A stretch of 64,000 nucleotides of DNA, from contig NZ_QOHI01000007.1 in the NCBI RefSeq assembly GCF_003319095.1, forward strand, positions 186,001 through 250,000, written 5' to 3'. Position numbers and translations under genes: made by a program. The notes under the pieces are model-generated. The model was not told the origin of the DNA, ran no database searches, and saw nothing but the letters and a program-made list of their open reading frames with translations. Positions 33,709 through 45,753 of this stretch are shown here, piece after piece; positions within the stretch are counted from its first letter, which is position 1, and each line of letters starts with the position of its first letter. The DNA comes from Blastococcus sp. TBT05-19 (lineage in GTDB: Bacteria; Actinomycetota; Actinomycetes; Mycobacteriales; Geodermatophilaceae).

Positions 33709-34989
33709 TCAGCCGGGGCGCTGGGTCCGCTCCACCTGGGCGCCCAGGCCGCGCAGCTGCTCGACGAAGTCCGGGTAGCCGCGGTCGACGTGGTAGGCGT
33801 CCTGCACCTCGGTGACGCCGTCGGAGCACAGCCCGGCCAGCACCAGCCCGGCCCCGGCGCGGATGTCGCTGGCGAGCACCGGGGCGCTGGAGAACCGCTC
33901 CCGGCCGCGCACGACCGCGTGGTGCCCGTCGATGCGGATGTCCGCGCCCAGCCGGACGAGCTCGTTGACGAACATGAACCGGCCCTCGAACACGTTCTCG
34001 GTGATCAGGGCGGTCCCGGTCGAGACGGCGGCCAGCGCCACTGCCATCGGCTGCAGGTCGGTCGGGAAGCCGGGGAAGGGCAGGGTCACGACGTCGACGC
34101 ACCGCGGGCGGTCGTCCATGGCCACGCGCAGCCCGTCGGGCACGACCTCGACGGTCGCGCCGGCGTCGGTCAGCTTGTCCAGCGCCACGGTGAGGTGCTC
34201 GGCCGTGGCGCGCTCGATGACGACGTCCCCGCGGGTCATGACCGTGCCGATCGCCCACGTGCCGGCCACGATCCGGTCCGGGACCGTCGTGTACTCGACC
34301 GGGTGCAGCTGCTCGACGCCCTCGACGGTGATGGTGGAGGTGCCCGCGCCGTCGATGCGCGCGCCCATCGCGGCGAGCAGCCGGCACAGGTCGACGATCT
34401 CCGGCTCGCGGGCGGCGTTGTCCACGACCGTGGTGCCCTGCGCGAGGACGGCGGCCATCACCAGGTTCTCGGTGGCCCCCACGGACGGGAAGTCCAGCCA
34501 GATCGAGGCGCCGGTCAGCCGCGGCGCGGTGGCGACCAGGAAGCCGTGCTCGCTGATGATCGTGGCGCCCAGCCGCTCCAGGCCGGAGATGTGCATGTCC
34601 AGGCCCCGGGAGCCGATCGCGTCGCCGCCGGGCAGGGCGACGCGCGCCGACCCGCACCGGGCGACCAGCGGACCGAGCACGTTGATCGAGGCGCGCATCC
34701 GGCGCACCAGGTCGTAGTCGGTCTCCGTGGACGGCTTCTCGGGGACGTCGATGGTGAGCCGGCCGCCGCCCCCGCTGCCCGGGGTGCGCTCGTAGGAGAC
34801 GTCGCAGCCCAGCCGGCGCAGCACCTCGCTCATGATCGTGACGTCGAGGATGTCGGGGACCTCGTCGATCGTCGAGCGGCCGGTCGCCAGCAGGGTCGCC
34901 GCCATGAGCTTGAGCGCGCTGTTCTTGGCGCCGGTGACCCGAACACGTCCGGCCAGCCGCGCGCCGCCGGTCACCTCGAAGCAGTCCAC
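33709..34989 (-). CDS. murA: UDP-N-acetylglucosamine 1-carboxyvinyltransferase
   Basis: This 426-residue enzyme transfers enolpyruvate from PEP to UDP-GlcNAc, the first committed step of peptidoglycan synthesis. It opens with the family block [24 protein letters not shown]. The catalytic loop reads [15 protein letters not shown]: the cysteine that fosfomycin alkylates (Cys 115 in E. coli) is Asp 123 here, as in mycobacteria, so intrinsic fosfomycin resistance is predicted. GTG 34989 has TAGGGT six bases upstream (leaderless pattern). It is divergent from the cobalamin adenosyltransferase gene, the same arrangement as in mycobacteria. Confidence 0.95.
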   Translation of the reverse strand: MDCFEVTGGARLAGRVRVTGAKNSALKLMAATLLATGRSTIDEVPDILDVTIMSEVLRRLGCDVSYERTPGSGGGGRLTIDVPEKPSTETDYDLVRRMRASINVLGPLVARCGSARVALPGGDAIGSRGLDMHISGLERLGATIISEHGFLVATAPRLTGASIWLDFPSVGATENLVMAAVLAQGTTVVDNAAREPEIVDLCRLLAAMGARIDGAGTSTITVEGVEQLHPVEYTTVPDRIVAGTWAIGTVMTRGDVVIERATAEHLTVALDKLTDAGATVEVVPDGLRVAMDDRPRCVDVVTLPFPGFPTDLQPMAVALAAVSTGTALITENVFEGRFMFVNELVRLGADIRIDGHHAVVRGRERFSSAPVLASDIRAGAGLVLAGLCSDGVTEVQDAYHVDRGYPDFVEQLRGLGAQVERTQRPG

Positions 34990-35058
34990 CGGTCCACCCT
35001 AAGGCCCGTTGTGCGCCATCCGTTCCAGGCGCGGGCGGCCGCCGCCTACGCTCCACCC

Positions 35059-35667
35059 ATGACCGTCCGGCTGACCCGCATCTACACGAAGACCGGTGAC
35101 GCCGGTCAGACCCACCTCGGCGACATGAGCCGGGTCGCGAAGACCGATCCGCGGCTGGTCGCCTACGCCGACGTCGACGAGGCCAACAGCGTCCTCGGCG
35201 TCGCGCTGGCGCTGGGGCAGGTCGATGCGGAGATCGCCGACCTGCTGCGCAGCATCCAGAACGACCTCTTCGACATCGGCGCCGACCTGTGCACGCCGAT
35301 CGCGGAGAACCCGGCCTACCCGCCGCTGCGGATCACCGCGGAGTACACCGAGCGGCTCGAGGCGGCCTGCGACACGTACAACGAGACGCTGCCCAAGCTG
35401 ACCAGCTTCATCCTGCCGGGCGGCACCCCCGCCGCGGCGCTGCTGCACCAGGCCCGCGTCGTCGTCCGGCGGGCCGAGCGGAGCGTCTGGGCCCTGTTGG
35501 AGGCCGAGCCCGAGCAGACCAACGCCGAGACGGCGCGCTACCTCAACCGGCTCTCGGACCTGGTGTTCATCCTGTCGCGGGTGGCCAACCCGGACGGGGA
35601 CATCCTCTGGGAGCCCGGCGCGCACAGCGGCGTGCACAAGCAGCGGGCCGCGAGCAGCGGGAACTGA
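35059..35667 (+). CDS. PduO-type corrinoid adenosyltransferase
   Basis: This 202-residue helical-bundle enzyme transfers the adenosyl group of ATP to cob(I)alamin. Diagnostic blocks are the N-terminal RIYTKTGDAGQTHLGDMSRVAKTD (ATP loop), RSIQNDLFDIGADLCTP and the C-terminal RRAERSVWALLE...YLNRLSDLVFILSR. It makes adenosylcobalamin, the coenzyme of IcmA, Ecm and any methylmalonyl-CoA mutase in this cell. TACGCT (35047-35052) lies six bases before ATG 35059, with no Shine-Dalgarno, so a leaderless transcript is likely. It is convergent with the DUF2550 gene. Confidence 0.93.
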   Translation: MTVRLTRIYTKTGDAGQTHLGDMSRVAKTDPRLVAYADVDEANSVLGVALALGQVDAEIADLLRSIQNDLFDIGADLCTPIAENPAYPPLRITAEYTERLEAACDTYNETLPKLTSFILPGGTPAAALLHQARVVVRRAERSVWALLEAEPEQTNAETARYLNRLSDLVFILSRVANPDGDILWEPGAHSGVHKQRAASSGN

Positions 35668-35678
35668 CCCCGCCGCGC

Positions 35679-36080
35679 TCAGCCAGCCGGTGGGGCGGAC
35701 TCGACCCAGGACAGGAAGCCGGTGAGGGTCGAGGGCTCCATGGCCAGCTCCCGGGCACCCGCCGCCGTGCTGCACTCGAGCACGACGACGTCGCCGGGGA
35801 GCGCCAGGTCGTCCCGGCCGGCCGAGCGCTGCGAGAGCACCCGGAACTCGGCCCGGCAGAGTCGGTGCTGAGGACGCACCGAGAGCGACAGCGCGCGGTA
35901 CCAGAGCAGCGCGTCGCCGCCGTACCAGGCGACGCCCACCGACCAGCGCGGTGAGCCGACCGGGCGGAGCCACATGGTGACCGCACCCAGCCCGGACAGC
36001 AGGAACCGGCGGCGCAGCAGGAAGACGACGACGACCAGCAGCAGCAGGACGCCGACCAGGATCAGCAGGGCCGTGGTCAT
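35679..36080 (-). CDS. DUF2550 family membrane protein
   Basis: This 133-residue protein has one N-terminal transmembrane helix (TALLILVGVLLLLVVVVFLLRRR) and a C-terminal domain (GSPRWSVGVAWYGGDALLWYRALSLSVRPQHRLCR) typical of DUF2550, a family encoded next to atpC in actinobacteria (Rv1312 in M. tuberculosis). Its role is unknown; the conserved position downstream of atpC hints at a membrane or ATP-synthase link. It starts 28 bases after the atpC stop on the same strand, so it is probably cotranscribed with it. Confidence 0.8.
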   Translation of the reverse strand: MTTALLILVGVLLLLVVVVFLLRRRFLLSGLGAVTMWLRPVGSPRWSVGVAWYGGDALLWYRALSLSVRPQHRLCRAEFRVLSQRSAGRDDLALPGDVVVLECSTAAGARELAMEPSTLTGFLSWVESAPPAG

Positions 36081-36108
36081 GTCGTGCTACCGCCGCGCCC
36101 CGCCCGGA

Positions 36109-36498
36109 TCAGACGCTCTCGCCGACAGCCCTCAGCCGGGACTGCGCGCGGCGCACAGCGGCCTGCGCGTCGGGGTCGTCCTTCTCGCCCTCGGCGCGGC
36201 GCAGGGCCTCGCGGGCCCGCTCCACGTCGATCTCGGAGGAGATCTCCGCCGTCTCGGCCAGGATGGAGACGCCTTCCCCGGTGATGGAGAGGAAGCCACC
36301 GTGCGCGGCGACGACCAGGTCCTCGCCCTCGGTGGTCCGGATCGTCACGACGCCGCCGTCGGCCAGCTGCGCCAGCACGGGCGCGTGGCCGGCCAGGATG
36401 CCCAGCTCGCCCTCGGTGGTGCGGGCGATCACGGTCGTGGCCTCGCCGGACCAGATCTTGCGCTCGACGGCCACCAACTCGACCTGCAGGGTCGCCAC
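36109..36498 (-). CDS. atpC: F1 ATP synthase epsilon subunit
   Basis: This 129-residue protein has an N-terminal beta sandwich ([42 protein letters not shown]) and a short C-terminal helical part ([35 protein letters not shown]), as usual for epsilon. GTG 36498 has GAGGAG a few bases upstream. It rotates with gamma and can restrain ATP hydrolysis. It is separated from atpD by 491 bases containing a terminator-like hairpin and a small ORF, so it may not be made from the same message as the other subunits. Confidence 0.93.
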   Translation of the reverse strand: MATLQVELVAVERKIWSGEATTVIARTTEGELGILAGHAPVLAQLADGGVVTIRTTEGEDLVVAAHGGFLSITGEGVSILAETAEISSEIDVERAREALRRAEGEKDDPDAQAAVRRAQSRLRAVGESV

Positions 36499-36609
36499 GA
36501 CACTCCTCGGGGTCCAGGGTCCGGCGGCCCGTGAGCCGACGGCGGATGGGTCCACAATAGCGGCGTGTCGCAGGGCGGCCCCGGCCCGGGTGCTGCGGAG
36601 CGCGCCGTC

Positions 36610-36798
36610 CTACGCGGAGCGGCGGTAGAGCAGCGTCCAGCGCCCGACGCGGACCCACGGGTGCCGGACGCACGTCGACGGCGCCCACCCCTCGGTGTCG
36701 AAACCCGGGTCGGCGATCGTGACCGGGGCGTACGGCGGCCAGGTCCAGTCCCGGCTGCCCCGCTCCGGGGATCGCAGCACCCTGCTGTCCCGCTCCAC
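36610..36798 (-). CDS. Small hypothetical protein between atpD and atpC
   Basis: A 62-codon frame begins at GTG 36798, with GAGGGG four bases before it. Its codons end in G or C almost without exception, the pattern of real genes here. The protein is rich in Arg and Trp (RDWTWPPYAPVTI, RHPWVRVGRWTLLYRRSA). I recognise no family. It lies alone in the unusual gap between atpD and atpC. It could be a genuine small protein or a chance frame. Confidence 0.4.
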   Translation of the reverse strand: MERDSRVLRSPERGSRDWTWPPYAPVTIADPGFDTEGWAPSTCVRHPWVRVGRWTLLYRRSA

Positions 36799-36938
36799 GT
36801 CGCCCCTCGATCCGGCGCCCGTTGCGCGGGCGCGCCTGCGGAGATGGTCGGCAGCTCACGGCTGCCCACGCAGGGACGGCCGACCGGAATCACCCGATCG
36901 GGCGATGGGATCGCGCCCTCAGTGCCCCGGAACGGCGA

Positions 36939-36968
36939 CGGCCGGACCCCCTCGCGGGGATCCGGCCG
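36939..36968 (-). terminator. Terminator-like hairpin after atpD
   Basis: Arms 36939-36951 and 36956-36968 pair over 13 bp with one mismatch and a four-base loop, 21 bases beyond the atpD stop and well upstream of atpC. Confidence 0.65.
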
Positions 36969-36989
36969 ACGCCGTGACGTGCTGGGAGC

Positions 36990-39466
<2,477 letters not shown>

Positions 39467-39469
39467 GGG

Positions 39470-41104
<1,635 letters not shown>

Positions 41105-41153
41105 GGCTCTGAGTCCTCTTCCCTGCGGGGTCGTGTCTGTGGAGTGTGGGCGG

Positions 41154-41972
41154 TCAGCCGGCCAGCTGCCGGCGGGCAGCTTCCAGGCGGTGGGCGATCG
41201 TGCCGTCGATGACCTCGTCGCCCACCTGGACGAGGAGCCCGCCGAGCACCGTGGGATCCACGGTCACGTGCAAGCCGATGGTCCGTCCGTAGAGGCGGCC
41301 CAGCGCGTCGGCGAGCCGCTGCTCCTGGGCGGCGGTCAGCGCCGTGGCCGTCGTCACGCGGGCGATCGACTGCCCACGACGCCGGCTGGCGACGTCGGAC
41401 AGCCGCTCGATCGCGACCCCGGCCGTTCCGACGTGCGAACCGGTCAGGACGTTCCGGAGCAGCTGCTCGGTCACCGGGCTGACCCGGCCCGACAGCAGCC
41501 GGTCCAGGAGCGCGGACTTGCCCTCCGCGGACCCGGTGCGGTCGCTGAGGATCCGCGACAGCCCCTGGTCGCCGGCGACGATCCGGCCGAAGCGGAAGAG
41601 CTCGTCCTCCACGTCGTCCAGCTCACCGCGGGCGTCGGCGGCGTCGAGCGCGGCCTCGGTGGCCAGCGTCGTCGCGGCCTCCACCATGTCCAGCGGCCGC
41701 GACCAGCGCTGCCGCACCGTGACCGAGAGGACGTCGAGGGCGGCCGGCTGCAGTCGCGAGGAGAACAGCCGCTCGGCCAGCGCCGCACGCTCCTCGGGCT
41801 TGCCCGAGGGGTCGGCCAGCGCCCGGCGCAGCGACGGCTGGGCCTGCAGCAGCCGGGCGACGGCGAACAGCTCGTCGGCCAGCGCCAGCAGGTCCGGGCC
41901 GGCAGCTCCCTGGGTGCGCTCGGACAGGCGCTCGCGCGCCTGGACGAGCGCCACCCGGCTGGATGCCTCCAT
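41154..41972 (-). CDS. atpH: F1 ATP synthase delta subunit
   Basis: This 272-residue stator subunit is longer than the E. coli one (177), as usual in actinobacteria with a separate b subunit. It is mostly helical, with the family C-terminal block [72 protein letters not shown] 41972 overlaps the atpF stop by one base (TGATG). It connects F1 to the peripheral stalk. There is no b-delta fusion as in mycobacteria. Confidence 0.93.
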   Translation of the reverse strand: MEASSRVALVQARERLSERTQGAAGPDLLALADELFAVARLLQAQPSLRRALADPSGKPEERAALAERLFSSRLQPAALDVLSVTVRQRWSRPLDMVEAATTLATEAALDAADARGELDDVEDELFRFGRIVAGDQGLSRILSDRTGSAEGKSALLDRLLSGRVSPVTEQLLRNVLTGSHVGTAGVAIERLSDVASRRRGQSIARVTTATALTAAQEQRLADALGRLYGRTIGLHVTVDPTVLGGLLVQVGDEVIDGTIAHRLEAARRQLAG

Positions 41973-42586
41973 CAGCGGTTGCCCTCCGGCACGGTCACGG
42001 CGGGGCCGCGACCACCGTCGGTGCTCATCCCGTCGAGCTGGTCGAGGAACCGGTCGACCGTGCCCTGACGACGGGCGTCGTCGGCGAGGGACTCCCCGAC
42101 CACGCGACCGGCCAGGTCGACGGCGAGCGCGCCGATCTGCCCGCGCAGCTCGTTGACGACCTGCTGACGGGCCGAGGCGATCTGCTCCTCGCCGCGGGCG
42201 ACGATGCGAGCCGACTCCTCCTGCGCCTGGGTGCGCAGCTCCTCGATGATCTGCTGCCCCTCGGCGCGGGCGGCGTCGCGGATCTGCGCGGCCTCGTTGC
42301 GGGCTTCCGCCAGCTGCGCCTTGTACTGCTCGAGAGCGGCCTTGGCCTCGGCCTGCATGGCCTCGGCCCGCTCGATGCCGCCCTCGATGGTGCGCTGGCG
42401 CTCGGCCAGCATGGCCTCGAGGCGCGGGACCACGAAGCGCTTGTACAGGAAGTACAGGACAGCGAAGGAGATGATGCCGACGATCAGCTCACCCGGGTGC
42501 GGGATGACCGGGTAGGTCGACTCCCAGAAACCACCCTCGCCGCTCTCGGCGGCCAGCACAGCGGCCGCGTCGTCGATAGCCCCCAT
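41972..42586 (-). CDS. atpF: F0 ATP synthase b subunit
   Basis: This 204-residue peripheral-stalk subunit has one N-terminal transmembrane helix (GELIVGIISFAVLYFLYKRFVVPRLEAMLAERQ) followed by a long charged coiled coil rich in Ala, Glu and Gln. ATG 42586 is chosen because AAGGAG lies eight bases upstream; an in-frame start at 42616 is not supported. An N-terminal stretch of about 25 residues before the helix is typical of actinobacteria. Confidence 0.94.
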   Translation of the reverse strand: MGAIDDAAAVLAAESGEGGFWESTYPVIPHPGELIVGIISFAVLYFLYKRFVVPRLEAMLAERQRTIEGGIERAEAMQAEAKAALEQYKAQLAEARNEAAQIRDAARAEGQQIIEELRTQAQEESARIVARGEEQIASARQQVVNELRGQIGALAVDLAGRVVGESLADDARRQGTVDRFLDQLDGMSTDGGRGPAVTVPEGNR

Positions 42587-42612
42587 CTCGGGTGCTCCTT
42601 CCGGTCCTCGGG

Positions 42613-42819
42613 TCACGAGAAGACGAACGCCAGGGCGATGCCGAAGATGGCCAGCTGCTCACAGAGCACGAAGCCCAGGATGGCGATGGTCTGCAGCACG
42701 CCGCGGGTCTCGGGCTGACGCGCCACGCCGCTCACGTAGGCAGCGAAGATCAGGCCGATGCCCACGCCCGGCCCGATGGCCGACAGGCCGTAGCCGATGA
42801 TCGCAAGATTGCCTTCCAT
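42613..42819 (-). CDS. atpE: F0 ATP synthase c subunit
   Basis: This 68-residue hairpin proteolipid has two helices joined by the polar loop ARQPE. The proton-carrying carboxylate is Glu 54 ([13 protein letters not shown]), and no sodium-binding pattern is evident, so it is proton-driven. The first helix has the Gly-rich [15 protein letters not shown] packing motif. It forms the rotor ring. Confidence 0.96.
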   Translation of the reverse strand: MEGNLAIIGYGLSAIGPGVGIGLIFAAYVSGVARQPETRGVLQTIAILGFVLCEQLAIFGIALAFVFS

Positions 42820-42902
42820 GGGTTTTTCCGTTCCTCTCGGTCGGTCTGTGCTGCCGGGTGGCGCACATGGGTGGTGCAGTTCTGGGGCGTGCCCGCAGAC
42901 GA

Positions 42903-43685
42903 TCAGTGGTCGTCGGCGTAGACCTCGGCGATGTAGATCGAGGCCAGGAGGATGAAGACGTAGGCCTGCAGGAACGCGATCAGGATCTCGAACGCGCTGA
43001 AGAGGAGGAACATCAGGAAGGCCGGGATGGACACCAGCTTCAGCAGGCCCTCGCCGTGGAGCAGCAGGTACTCGCCACCGAGCGCGAACAGCAGCAGCAG
43101 GATGTGGCCGGCGAACATGTTGCCGAAGAGCCGCAGCGTGAGCGTGACCGGGCGGGTGACCAGGAAGGTGACCAGCTCGAGCAGGAAGACGACCGGCACG
43201 ACGAACAGCGGCAGGCCGCTCGGCACCAGGTTCTTGAGGAAGCCCCCGATCCCGCGGCGGCGGACGCCGGCGACCAGGTAGACGACGTAGACCCCGAGCG
43301 CGAGGGCCAGGGGGAAGCCGATGCGGCTCATCGTCGGGAACTGGACGGGCGGGATGATGCCCATCAGGTTGTTCACCAGGATGAGCGTGAACAGCGTGAA
43401 CAGCAGCGGGATGTAGGGCTTGAAGTGCGCCGAGCCGATGATGTCGCGGCCGATCGAGTTGCGGACCAGGCCGTACATGCCCTCGAGCCGGAACTGCCCA
43501 CGGCCCGGGACCACCGACAGGCGGCGGGTCGTCACCATCATCACGACGGCGAGGCCGATGGTGACCAGCACCATCACGATCATGCTGCGCGTGATGGCGA
43601 AGGCGCCCTCGCCGACCAGCGGCTGCCAGAAATCTGGCGCGCTCGGCGGGACGAACTCCTCGGCGGCCGAGACCACGGTCGTCAC
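42903..43685 (-). CDS. atpB: F0 ATP synthase a subunit
   Basis: This 260-residue membrane subunit forms the proton half-channels. The essential Arg is in [14 protein letters not shown], followed by [58 protein letters not shown], the usual last helices. Five or six hydrophobic segments are visible. It is the first core gene of the atp cluster, after two small AtpI/AtpZ-like genes. Confidence 0.95.
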   Translation of the reverse strand: MTTVVSAAEEFVPPSAPDFWQPLVGEGAFAITRSMIVMVLVTIGLAVVMMVTTRRLSVVPGRGQFRLEGMYGLVRNSIGRDIIGSAHFKPYIPLLFTLFTLILVNNLMGIIPPVQFPTMSRIGFPLALALGVYVVYLVAGVRRRGIGGFLKNLVPSGLPLFVVPVVFLLELVTFLVTRPVTLTLRLFGNMFAGHILLLLFALGGEYLLLHGEGLLKLVSIPAFLMFLLFSAFEILIAFLQAYVFILLASIYIAEVYADDH

Positions 43686-43770
43686 TACTCAGCCTCCGTC
43701 AGGAACTGCGGTTGGGTGCAAGCCGGCGGCCCGGACACCGGATGCGCGCGCACGGCGCAGCTCCCGATCC

Positions 43771-44022
43771 TCACAGGCCCCGGTCACTGTAACGGACCCA
43801 GATGCTGAAGATCGCGGCGGCCATGCCCAGCACCAGCGCCACGGGCAGCACCCACACCTGGCCGGTCGCCTCGCTGATCCACCAGGCCGGCAGCCCGAAC
43901 ACCAGCATCGCCGACAGCAGCGTGCCCATCGCGTCCCAGCCCTGGCGCAGGTGGGCGCCGGCGACCATCTGGTGGTGCACCGGCGGCTCCTTGCGGGGAC
44001 GCTCGCCGGTGCCGTCGGTCAC
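43771..44022 (-). CDS. AtpZ/AtpI-like small membrane protein
   Basis: This 83-residue protein has a hydrophilic N-terminus and two transmembrane helices (MGTLLSAMLVFGLPAWWISEATG; VWVLPVALVLGMAAAIFSIWVRY), the layout of AtpZ/AtpI assembly-factor-like proteins that precede atpB in many bacteria. Its start overlaps the end of the upstream AtpI-like gene by four bases, implying coupled translation. A role in c-ring assembly or ion supply is inferred from position only. Confidence 0.7.
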   Translation of the reverse strand: MTDGTGERPRKEPPVHHQMVAGAHLRQGWDAMGTLLSAMLVFGLPAWWISEATGQVWVLPVALVLGMAAAIFSIWVRYSDRGL

Positions 44023-44459
44023 GACCGGATCCCGGGAGCGGGCTCGTCGTAGATGTAGGTCTTGACGCGGGTGAACGCGACGATCTCGCCGATGGTGCCG
44101 GCCAGCGACACGACGATCGCCGTGACCGCGAAGGCGATCGGGGACAACCAGTCCGCGTTCCGGAACAGGATCAGGAAGACGCCGAGCAGCATGACCTTGA
44201 AGAAGTAGCTGACCATCGCGCCCATGAAGACCACGCGCGGGTCCAGGCCCGCCATCTTCCGCAGGATCAGCATCGTCGACACGGTGCTCAGCACCACGAG
44301 AGCGGACGCCAGCGCGCTGCCGGCGAAGCCGAGCGACCCGTCGACCAGCGTGAACACCACGATCGCGATGACGGCGACGGCGATCGAGGGCACGGCGCCA
44401 CCGCGGAGCATGGCGCCGTAGGGGTCGGGTCTGTCGGCGGCCCGGGGCTCAGGAGTCAC
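44019..44459 (-). CDS. AtpI-like membrane protein at head of atp operon
   Basis: This 146-residue protein has four predicted transmembrane helices (VPSIAVAVIAIVVFTLVDG; ALASALVVLSTVSTMLIL; VFMGAMVSYFFKVMLLGVFLIL; PIAFAVTAIVVSLAGTIGEIVAF), the topology of ATP synthase protein I, and it sits where atpI/Rv1303 is found in mycobacteria. GTG 44459 has TACGGT (minus strand, 44465-44470) five bases upstream, a candidate promoter for the atp operon. Confidence 0.7.
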   Translation of the reverse strand: MTPEPRAADRPDPYGAMLRGGAVPSIAVAVIAIVVFTLVDGSLGFAGSALASALVVLSTVSTMLILRKMAGLDPRVVFMGAMVSYFFKVMLLGVFLILFRNADWLSPIAFAVTAIVVSLAGTIGEIVAFTRVKTYIYDEPAPGIRS

Positions 44460-44464
44460 GCCCT

Positions 44465-44470
44465 ACCGTA
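44465..44470 (-). promoter_or_regulatory. Candidate -10 for the atp operon
   Basis: TACGGT on the minus strand lies five bases before the first atp-cluster start (GTG 44459) in the 67-base gap after wecA, consistent with an internal leaderless-type promoter. Confidence 0.35.
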
Positions 44471-44526
44471 TCCGGCGTCGCCCCGCCACCGGCAGGGAGC
44501 AGGGACGGCGGCCGCCCCGGCCGGGC

Positions 44527-45750
44527 TCAGCGGGGGGCGCCGCCGACCGCGGACGGCGGCTCGGCGCCGGCCCGGCGCACGCGGGCCGTGGGGTGGTCGG
44601 CCCGGCTCTTCCGGCGCTGCGCCTCCAGCTCCGCGGCCCGCGCCTCGCGCGCGGCCCGCCGGGCCCGGGGGCTCAGCACCACGACCACGCCGACGACGAG
44701 CAGGACCGCGATCACGACCAGGAGCTCGGCCCGTCCGCCGGTGATCGACAGGCCGACGGCGCCGAAGGAGAGCAGCGCGGCCCAGAAGTACATGACGAGG
44801 ACCGCCCGCCGGTGCGAGTGGCCGATGGAGAGCAGCCGGTGGTGCAGGTGCATCTTGTCCGGCGCGAACGGCGACCGCCCGCGCAGCGTCCGCCGGAAGA
44901 CCGCCAGCACCAGGTCGGTGAACGGGATGAAGAGCACCGCCACCGGCACCAGCAGCGGAAGGGTCAGCGGCAGCAGGCTGGCCGCCGAGCCGAAGGACTG
45001 GGCGTCCACTCCCCCGGTGGCGCTCACCGCTGCCGCCGACAGCATGAGGCCCACCAACATCGAGCCGGAGTCGCCCATGAAGATCCGGGCCGGGCTGAAG
45101 TTGTGCGGCAGAAAGCCCAGGCAGGCCCCGGCCAGGACGGCGGTGATCAGCGCCGGCGCGCTGGCCGATTCGACGTAGCCGTCCAGGGCCAGGCTGTAGC
45201 TGTAGGCGAAGAACGCCAGCGCCGCGATCGCCGAGACCCCCGCCGCCAGGCCGTCCAGCCCGTCGATGAAGTTGAGCGCGTTCACCGCCAGGACGGTGAG
45301 CAGGATGGTCGCCGGGACACCGACGTCGGGCCCCAGGGAGATCGTCCCGATGTCGGCGACCGGCAGGAAGACGTAGGCCAGCTGCACGCCGAGCAGGACC
45401 ATGACCCCGGCTGCGGCGATCTGACCGGTGAGTTTCGTCAGGGCGTCCAGGCCCCACTTGTCGTCCAGCACGCCGAGCAGGCAGATCAGCCCGCCCGCCA
45501 CGAGCACGGCGTAGGCCTGGGAGTCGTCGAACGTGCGCTGCAGGTTCGGCAGCCGTGAGGCGACCAGGATGGCGGCGACGACGCCGAGGTACATCGCCAT
45601 GCCGCCGCCCCGGGGCGTCGGGATGACGTGCACGTCGCGCTCCCGCGGCGCCGCCATCATCCGCAGCCGGATCGCCGTCATCCGCACCACCGGCGTGGCC
45701 AGGAAGGTGACCAGCGCCGCGGTGAGGAGGACGACGACGTATTCGCGCAC
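44527..45750 (-). CDS. wecA: Undecaprenyl-phosphate GlcNAc-1-phosphate transferase
   Basis: This 407-residue polytopic enzyme of the MraY/WecA family has LLGVLDDKWG (Asp 96-Asp 97), NALNFIDGLDGLAAG (Asn 160, Asp 163, Asp 166) and HNFSPARIFMGDSGS, with a cytoplasmic loop containing HLHHRL. It starts lipid-linked glycan synthesis (arabinogalactan linker in mycobacteria, teichoic or wall polysaccharide elsewhere). The C-terminal tail is charged and Arg-rich. Its place between glyA and atp mirrors the rfe gene before atpI in mycobacteria. It starts three bases after glyA. Confidence 0.92.
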   Translation of the reverse strand: MREYVVVLLTAALVTFLATPVVRMTAIRLRMMAAPRERDVHVIPTPRGGGMAMYLGVVAAILVASRLPNLQRTFDDSQAYAVLVAGGLICLLGVLDDKWGLDALTKLTGQIAAAGVMVLLGVQLAYVFLPVADIGTISLGPDVGVPATILLTVLAVNALNFIDGLDGLAAGVSAIAALAFFAYSYSLALDGYVESASAPALITAVLAGACLGFLPHNFSPARIFMGDSGSMLVGLMLSAAAVSATGGVDAQSFGSAASLLPLTLPLLVPVAVLFIPFTDLVLAVFRRTLRGRSPFAPDKMHLHHRLLSIGHSHRRAVLVMYFWAALLSFGAVGLSITGGRAELLVVIAVLLVVGVVVVLSPRARRAAREARAAELEAQRRKSRADHPTARVRRAGAEPPSAVGGAPR

Positions 45751-45753
45751 GGC

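Larger units (their letters stand above)
36499..36989. other. Gap between atpC and atpD
   Basis: These 491 bases separate two genes that are normally nearly contiguous. They hold the atpD-proximal hairpin (36939-36968) and the small frame at 36610-36798. I see no repeat or mobile element remnant in the rest. Confidence 0.5.
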
